From: Sepioteuthis lessoniana
Lineage: Eukaryota > Mollusca > Cephalopoda > Myopsida > Loliginidae
Direction of reading: 5' to 3'
Length of the DNA stretch: 64,000 nt
NCBI GenBank assembly: GCA_963585895.1
Contig: OY757904.1
Span: forward strand, 161,716,742 to 161,780,741
The notes beneath the pieces were generated by a model. That model ran no database searches. It was given only the letters and a program-made list of their open reading frames with translations, and had not been told where the DNA came from. Shown here piece after piece: positions 57,236 to 64,000 of this stretch (positions are counted from its first letter, which is position 1; each line of letters starts with the position of its first letter). Both the position numbers and the translations under genes were made by a program.

Positions 57236-58420
57236 ATGTACAAAAATATATCAGCTAATACACCAGAAAATAACATATACCAACAGTATACACACTTCTT
57301 GTACACAAACGTATAAAGTTTACACAGGATGAATCAACATAGACCAACACAATTCTAACTTTCTCTACACAAACATATGTCCCATACCATTAGAAAATAG
57401 ACCAATACAACACTTAATTTATCTACACAAAGATATCTATGTTCTATAACATAAAACAACGTAGACCAACACAGCACTCACTTTCTCTACACAAACATTA
57501 TATGTCTTATACCACAAAACAACATAGACCAACACAATTCTAACTTTCTCTACACAAACATATGTCCCATACCATTAGAAAATAGACCAATACAACACTT
57601 AATTTATCAACACAAAGATATCTATGTTCTATAACATAAAACAACGTAGACCAACACAGCACTCACTTTCTCTACACAAACGTTATATGACTTATACCAC
57701 AAAACAACATAGACCAACACAATTCTAACTTTCTCTACACAAACATATGTCCCATACGATTAGAAAATAGAACAATACAACACTTAATTTATCTACACAA
57801 AGATATCTATGTTCTATAACATAAAACAATGTAGACCAACACAGCAATCACTTTCTCTACACAAACATTATATGTCTTATACCACAAAACAACATAGACC
57901 AACACAATTCTAACTTTCTCTACACAAACATATGTCCCATACCATAAAAAATAGACCAACACCACATTCACTTTCTCTACACAAACATATCTATGTCATT
58001 TACCACAAAAAAACATTGCCCAACACAACACTCACTTTCTCTACACAAACATATCGATCTCTCATAACACATAACAACATAGCCCTACACAACACTCACT
58101 TTCTCTACACAAACATATTGATGTCCCATAACATAAAACCACATAGACCAACACAACACTCTCTTTCTGTGTTAAAATATATAAATTTTTCACAATATGA
58201 AATGCATAATAAAACAATATTGATGCAGAATATACATTTTGAGCTCTAAACTTCTTCAAATTGCCCCCACCCTTGAGAAATTGTTTCCTAAATATTTTCA
58301 CAGAGTAGTCTTATTTTTATACAAACATATATAATTGGCCCCCTACTATATAGCAATATTTAATAAATTCGTCTCAAGAAATACTTTTCTCGTATACAAG
58401 CATACAGAAAGACCTCCGCC
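57236..58420. repeat. Minisatellite, ~61 bp units in a 185-bp higher-order repeat
   Basis: The unit core is CTTTCTCTACACAAACATAT, then a CCATACCAT/ATAACATA-type word, AAAACAACATAGACCAACAC. Three distinct unit types (AATTCTAACTTTC, CACTTAATTTATC, AGCACTCACTTTC) recur in fixed order. The first type starts at 57351, 57536, 57721 and 57906, a period of 185 bp. After about 57960 units lose the higher order and diverge toward 58420. Confidence 0.9.
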
Positions 58421-59017
58421 CCACGCTAGGCCAATGCTTAGCCAAATAATTACAAATAACACCGTTTACTTATGTAGTATGTTTGATCCTCACTGGGTGT
58501 TGTCACTCTTTTGACCTTGTGCGATATTATGTTAAGCTGCATTTGTAAATTAATCTGTTTATATAAATGAAAATGCCGATGTTTATATTAACAAATTAAG
58601 TGCAATGCTTTGCAATGAAAACAATGGTTTCTCTATGACAAATTTCATGCAAAGTTAATTTATTATGTCTTTTTAATAATTATATTGAATAATTTTTAGG
58701 CTAAAAATTACTTTGTTTGTAGTTCATTTGTTTTGGCTGTGGACAGAAGTTTAAAGTTAAATGATACCATTATTGCTGGAAGGAGAAATGAACACAAATC
58801 GTCTATATTTTTTTCCTCAACAATTCCAATGTTAATTTCACTTAAAATCATTTAATTCGTTGTAAAAAGGATAATCATTAACTAAGTTCTGTTCGACAGA
58901 TTGTAAAATATTTTGAAAAGTAAAAATGTCTTTTTTTAGTCAAAGGATTTTGTGTTTAATTTTGATATTCTAGAAACCTTTTTTTAATCTTCAACGTGAT
59001 TTTCTTTCATTAGATTT
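58421..59017. other. AT-rich DNA, nothing recognised
   Basis: No gene or repeat was recognised. Confidence 0.4.
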
Positions 59018-59226
59018 GGACTCTCTCTCTGGGTTCATTTCATAAGCCACTTAATTTGGAGTCTCTCTCTGGGTTCATTTCATAAGCCACTTAATTTGGA
59101 GTCTCTCTCTGGGTTCATTTCATAAGCCACTTAATTTGGAGTCTCTCTCTGGGTTCATTTCATAAGCCACTTAATTTGGAGTCTCTCTCTGGGTTCATTT
59201 CATAAGCCACTTAATTTGGAGTCTGA
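59018..59226. repeat. 40-bp tandem repeat x5, nearly identical
   Basis: The unit contains GGAGTCTCTCTCTGGGTTCA and TTTCATAAGCCACTTAATTT. Units start at 59018, 59058, 59098, 59138 and 59178, with a partial at 59218. The only difference I see is ACTC for AGTC in the first unit, so the expansion is recent. Confidence 0.97.
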
Positions 59227-59785
59227 GAAATAAAGAAAATGGAAAGTGTAATAAGTCGAATTAGTTCAAGTTTTTGTTGGGACTGTTTGTGTTACCTTGC
59301 ACTAATTCCTTTACAAAAAGCATGAATCCACTTCTTCTTTCAACTACTACAGGGTAGTTAGGGTAATTTATTTAAATGTGCTCCACAAGGAGGTTACTCT
59401 GAAAAAAATCCTGCAACCCCGTCCTGAGAAAAAAAAGGAGGATGGGTTGAGCCATGGGTTGAGCAACCCCAATCCTTAAAACCTGACCTTCGTACAAAAA
59501 CAGATTTTACTGGAGTCAAAGAATGAATAAATGAAATATTTATTTCAAATGAATCTTATAACAAATTGCCATTTTTATTCTTTATAAAAAAAATCACTTA
59601 AATTAACATTTTGGAATTTATCTTGTGTTTCTTTCAAATAATTTCTGGAGTTCTCTAAAATTTTGTCGTTGAAAACGCACAGAGCAAAATAATTTCCGAT
59701 AGTTGTGAAGTAAAAAATAGCAATTATTAATTAATCTAGCAGATCTTCACAACTGTGTGAGAATTTAATACTCCGCAGGTGCATT

Positions 59786-59787
<2 letters not shown>
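59227..59787. other. AT-rich DNA, nothing recognised
   Basis: No gene was recognised. A short direct repeat GGGTTGAGCMATGGGTTGAG lies near 59444-59465. Confidence 0.4.

Positions 59788-59788
<1 letters not shown>

Positions 59789-59877
<89 letters not shown>
59789..59877. repeat. (GT)n microsatellite, 89 bp
   Basis: An uninterrupted GT tract. Confidence 0.97.
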
Positions 59878-59881
<4 letters not shown>

Positions 59882-60112
59882 TATCAGTAACCCTTGATTG
59901 TTGGAGTCTTCAATCCCCACTCGTAAAATGTGAACTTAGTTCATGATAAAGAAAAATTACAAATTCGTAAATAGAAATGAACAATGAGACTTTTTCTGTT
60001 TTTTAAAATTTATTCTTTGTTTGTAATTGATGTCACATTAAAGCAAATTGATAAATAAAATTGTGAGTTCTGCCTCTTTGACAAAAATTCCAATCGATGC
60101 ATAAATAATAAC
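59878..60112. other. Spacer
   Basis: Nothing recognised. Confidence 0.4.
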
Positions 60113-60200
60113 GTTCAGTCGGCTGGGTGAGTAGAATAAGCCGACTGCACCTCTGCAGACGGGTAAGATCCCCTTTCCCAACGGGGCTACTTGTTGGCCG
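60113..60200 (+). repeat. Start of L-SINE central domain, truncated
   Basis: CAGTCGGCTGGGTGAGTAGA and CCGACTGCACCTCTGCAGAC match the opening of the central domain. Homology stops after CCCAACGGGG, and unrelated GC-richer DNA follows. Confidence 0.65.
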
Positions 60201-60775
60201 TGAGTGGTGACCCGTATTGCTTTTGGAAAGGATTCTGGTGGCTGAACAGCCTGTGACATTACAACTCAGTGGTCAAGTGACTTGCAACACCCCATTTTGG
60301 CCCTTACTGGGTTAGAAAGACGGTTGGTGAGGCTCGATCCAATCGATCGTCTGATCAGGTTAAGCCCTTCAACCTATATGTTTAGTCCCGACCGTATTCT
60401 GGTGGTAAATTTCCGACCCTTTTTATCTTATGGGTGCAAGAAAACCGTGGCTGAGAGTCAATTACGTTGTGAGAATAGGACTTTGGTCACTGCTAAATTG
60501 CATGGGAATAAGTACTGTCCACTGAAAACCTGAAATGGTCCAGGACTCGAGATGTCAAAAGATCTTTAATTTGAGTATGTTATTGGTATTCATCCGGCTG
60601 TGCACCTCTCCGTGCAGATTGCCGTTTTCGGTCTTTTTAATGACTCGAGGGGTTGTTTACCTTGAAATAACTTTTTAAATTAGGAATAGCGATAATTTGG
60701 TGATAATTTGGCTTGGCAGGCCTCTCTCAAATATTCGAGTACAATGAATCTCGGGAATTCAACCAATTAAAAAGA
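60201..60775. other. GC-richer DNA, unassigned
   Basis: A plus-strand frame of 83 codons (60282-60533) has no recognisable family. The abrupt junction with the L-SINE piece suggests a different mobile or composite repeat. Confidence 0.3.
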
Positions 60776-60779
60776 AGGA

Positions 60780-63500
60780 AAAAAGAAAATCCAATTCAAT
60801 AAAAAGCAAACCAAAGAACACGCCTCAAAATCTAGGATGAATTCAAAATTCTCTGCCGCCAAAAACTGATACAAAACCCAAACAACGAAGACCAAACAAA
60901 GCACTTTATTGAAACCCTAATCTCAAAAACAATGGAAACTATACCAAAAACCCCGCCTACAAACAGACACAATACACCCAGATATTTTGGTGACTGCAAA
61001 ACAGCAATTCACCAGCGAAAGGCTGCACTATATAAATTCAACAAAAAACCTACGACTATCAATTTAAACTTCTTCAAGCTATTCAGAGCAAAAAGCACGC
61101 AAAACCATAAAGAAAGCCAAGAAAAAAATGAAGGAAAAACCGTCTAAACAAATTTAACCTTTCCACCAAAAAAATACCATCTGGAAAATGATCAGAAAAT
61201 TTTCTGGGAAAATCAAGCCAACTCCTACCAACCACCTCACGAAAAGCCACACAGACGCATAAAACAAAATAAGATATAACAAGCTGAAACCTTCTCAACA
61301 AATTCTTCACTCTAAAACGCCAACCGACAATTTCTGAACTTTTAACGAAATCCTGAGAAACACGAACTCAACTTCAAGCAGATATCTCTGAAACCTATAA
61401 AAAAACCTTCCACTTTACCAAAACTAAATGAAGCCATCCAAAGATCACACAACACTACAGTCAACCCAAATGAAATCCATCATGAATTCTTTAAGCATCT
61501 ACCAAAAATCACTACCTTTTAACCTTTGAATTAATGGTAGATTCTCAGTCATGGAAAATATCAACTATTATCTCCTGACTCAAACCAGAGAAAAAAAGCT
61601 AGAACCCAGAAAACTACCACCCAATAGCCCTAACAAGCAACCTTTGCAAAGCTATGGAGCTTATAGTCAACATGGATTGGTTCATTGAATCCAACAGCCA
61701 GATTACCAAGTTCCAATGCGGCTTCAGAATCTAAAAAGTCTTCAGTACACCATGAGGTCAGATTAGAAATTTCCATAAGAGAGGCAAATATCCAAAAACA
61801 ACATCTCAGTTGTTTTTTTTTTGTTTTGTTTTTTTTGACCAGATGAAGGCGTTCGAGATCAACTGGAAATATGTGTTATGAAGGACCGACACAACCTGTG
61901 GCTGCGTGGCAGATTACCCACTTTCATCAAAAATTTCCTCTCGGACAGGAAATTCCGGGTCCAAATCAGATCAACCTAGTCACACTTCAACAAATAAAAA
62001 GGAGTCTCCCAGGAGAGTACACTGTCAGCGAATCTCTTCAACCTAAAAATCAACACCACCAAGTACCTGAATCCTGGAATTGATGACAACGTATTAATGA
62101 CTTTTTTACCACCATATCTAAATATATGTGCAAAGCACAGTGTCAACTGCAACAATGCATCAAGAAAATCAACCAATGGGCAACCAAAAACGTCTTAAAG
62201 GTCTCCAAAACAAAAACACGATTGTTGCAGTTTTGTCAATTAAGGAAAATGCATAACGACTTCACCTACACAAGCTTGACGGAACAGAAATTCCAGTTAT
62301 CGATCACTTCAAATTCCTCGGTATAATATTTGACAAAAATAACCTTTATCCCCCTCTTACAATATCTAAAAGGAAAATGCTGCAAAGGATTAAAATCCCT
62401 CTGTATAATAGCCCTCGCAGAGCGTGGTGCAGACCAGCAAACCTTACTAAAACTATATAAGAACTCTAATCTGCACAAAAATCAACTATGGTTTCTTTAT
62501 ATGCAGATCAGCCAAGAAATCCTATCAGAAATCTTTAAACACACTCCACCATGAATGATTGAGATGCGTCCTAAGTGCGTTCAGAACATCCCTAGAGGAG
62601 AGCTTATACGTCGAGGCTCAGATTCCAAAAATAGTTCAGATTCCTCTAATACGACACTAGAATAAAATCTTTACCTACTAAACCGGCTCATGATTAAGTT
62701 TTCAACTCCAAACTATAACCTCTATTTAACCAAAAATAAACGGCAATAAAACTTTTTGGTCTTCATATGAAACCCATGCTGAAAGAAGCAGAAATCTCAC
62801 TCACAAACATCCATGATACCACGCAACTAAGCTCTTCGCCCCCTGGTTACTTAAACTACCAGTGGTAATCCTCAACCTAACCAAATGCACAAAAAACAAC
62901 CACCCCTTAATCTATCAAGAGAAACTCTCCAACATTCAAGAAAATATCAAAAAAATTCCCCGATTTAGACTGATGGTTCCAAACACAGCATCAGAACTGG
63001 AAGTGGAATAGTATTAAACAATAAAACATCCCAAAATGCTTCTTTCCAAAAGAAGTTTCTATATCCACGAACGAAGCAACTGAAAAGGATTCATTATCCA
63101 TTCAGATTCTTTTTTGTACTTTTCTCTGTTAAAACTAGAAAAGTGGAAAACCTTTTAAACATCAAACTCTTAAACATTCTTAACTCAATGAACCATACGA
63201 AATAGGTAAGGTTCTGCTGGATTCCGGCTCATATTGGAATCTATGGAAAACCATAAAGTTAACTCAATAGCTAAATCTGTACTCCACAAAATCTACAAAA
63301 TTCCATACACTAACCAAATAATGATAAAGAAATAGTAACAGCTATGGAACGAAGATATCTGTGGCGATTTAGGAATTAACAGTAAAAACTCCCAACCGGA
63401 TATTGACTCGTCGGCTGCCAGATACAAAATGTATAAACGCGTCGCCACGCATAAGGCTCCACGCATCCATCCGGTTAAAATCAGAAAAAAAAAAATAATA
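60780..63500 (+). mobile_element. Jockey-type LINE, heavily degraded
   Basis: The + frames give AIHQRKAALYKFNKKPTTIN (pre-RT linker, 61000) and a TPPKKIWNMIRK-like block. KAMELIVNMDWFIESNS and TKFQCGFR near 61660-61730 mark RT motif 1. An FFDQMKAFEINWKY block follows near 61840, where the family has FFDLEKAYDTTWKY, then RLPTFIKNFLSDRKFRVQI. The YADD region is largely deleted. QLQQCIKKINQWATKNVLKV (62130-62210) and GADQQTLLKLYKNSN follow. An RNase H remnant gives TDGSKHSIRTGSGIVLN near 62970 and an RFCWIPAHIGIYG-like block near 63215. It ends in an A-rich tail near 63485-63500. Many frameshifts and stops; inactive. Confidence 0.82.
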
Positions 63501-63504
63501 AAAT

Positions 63505-64000
63505 GTAAAGTAGCCAATGGGAAGCGGTCGCGCCAAAATTAGAATGATTTTGGAGTGGCGAATTTGGAGCCGGTGAAGAGAGATAAATACTCAGGTTTTC
63601 TGTGAACCGACCTCTTTTTCGGGTAGTGACGTCGAACCGACAACACCGATTTTACTATCTGGTGTTTTGGGCACCACGCTGTGTCTTGGGACGTAGCGTT
63701 GGTTAGTCCATTCACCAAGTAAATAAAGGAAAGTATGGAAGAAATGTTTTCGTCTCCTATCTGTTTTTATCTTTTCCTTTTTGTATATTTCTTTTGGACT
63801 TTTCTTTGGGCAAGGCATTGCGCCGGCCAGTCAACGTGGGATAAAACAAAATAACCAAAATATGGAGTCAGACATCTTACGGCAACACAGCCTTGCCCTT
63901 AGCCACTGACCTCCTTAAAAAACCTTCAAACACCACATTGGTTAACCCCGAACACGTGAATGAACACCCAGAATAAAGAAGACATCCCAACAAGAAATTT
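63505..64000 (+). promoter_or_regulatory. GC-richer promoter-like block, possibly a 5' end
   Basis: After the LINE tail the sequence becomes GC-richer, with CCAAT (63515), GGTCGCGCCAAAATTAG, and a TATA-like GATAAATACTC (63582). AATAAAGG (63721) and an ATG (63862) opening MESDILRQHSLAL come later. In a shifted frame TDLLKKPSNTTLVNPEHVN continues toward the window edge. This could be the 5' region of another retroelement or of a host gene. Evidence for either is thin. Confidence 0.3.

Noticed and set aside
57236-59226. Could the regular arrays be a CRISPR array?
   Set aside because: Repeats are contiguous or regularly diverged, without unique spacers, and the genome is clearly eukaryotic.

Overview
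The window looks like non-coding, repeat-saturated DNA of a mollusc, most likely a coleoid cephalopod (octopus/squid type). The reasons are the AT-rich base composition, many long compound (AC)n/(AT)n/(AG)n tracts, several tRNA-headed SINE families, RTE-type LINEs with (ATG)n tails, and mariner, Tc1, Penelope and Ty3 copies packed between unusual minisatellites. The assignment rests on pattern and remembered family resemblance, not on a search.

Only one host gene is clearly visible. Two correctly spliced, phase-compatible exons on the minus strand (6614-6771, then 2586-2756) encode part of the extracellular ligand-binding lobe of a class C GPCR most like metabotropic glutamate receptors. Residues that hold the amino-acid moiety of glutamate in mGluR1 are replaced. 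One further minus-strand segment (35926-35989) has a good acceptor, a good donor and an open frame, but I could not identify it.

Layout. 1-8.6 kb: long composite SINEs, a head-to-head inverted SINE pair and the two receptor exons. 8.7-12.5 kb: a mariner (8722-9993) and an older Tc1-like element (10981-12516), both with TIRs and TA duplications. 14.3-15.5 kb: a minisatellite carrying a 130-bp SINE with a 15-bp target duplication. 15.8-18.0 kb: four head-to-tail 3' fragments of one LINE with a probable restriction-like endonuclease terminus. 18.3-19.3 kb: another tRNA-SINE and a 113-bp tandem repeat. 22.6-24.85 kb: a Penelope-like element with two flanking repeats. 25.2-31.5 kb: three RTE-type LINE copies and several SINEs. 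31.5-33.7 kb: fossil Ty3/gypsy pieces. 39.8-42.4 kb: a Tc1 element of a type familiar from fishes and an internally deleted mariner-like element. 43.2-44.2 kb: an older RTE copy. 49.7-50.2 kb: a mariner whose middle is replaced by three TTAGGG units. 50.9-52.1 kb: a ~70-bp minisatellite split by a SINE. 52.5-56.3 kb: a fossil Ty3/gypsy pol invaded by three SINEs, one of which holds a small solo LTR. 56.5-58.4 kb: a minisatellite with a 185-bp higher-order period. 59.0-59.2 kb: a near-perfect 40-bp x5 repeat. 60.8-63.5 kb: a degraded Jockey-type LINE, followed by a promoter-like block.

The main novelty candidates are (a) the receptor with a rewritten orthosteric site, (b) a long composite SINE (up to ~710 bp) that shares its 3' tail with shorter SINEs carrying other tRNA heads, and (c) the telomere-repeat patch inside a mariner. 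SINE names used here (L, A, B, C, D, E) are my own labels.
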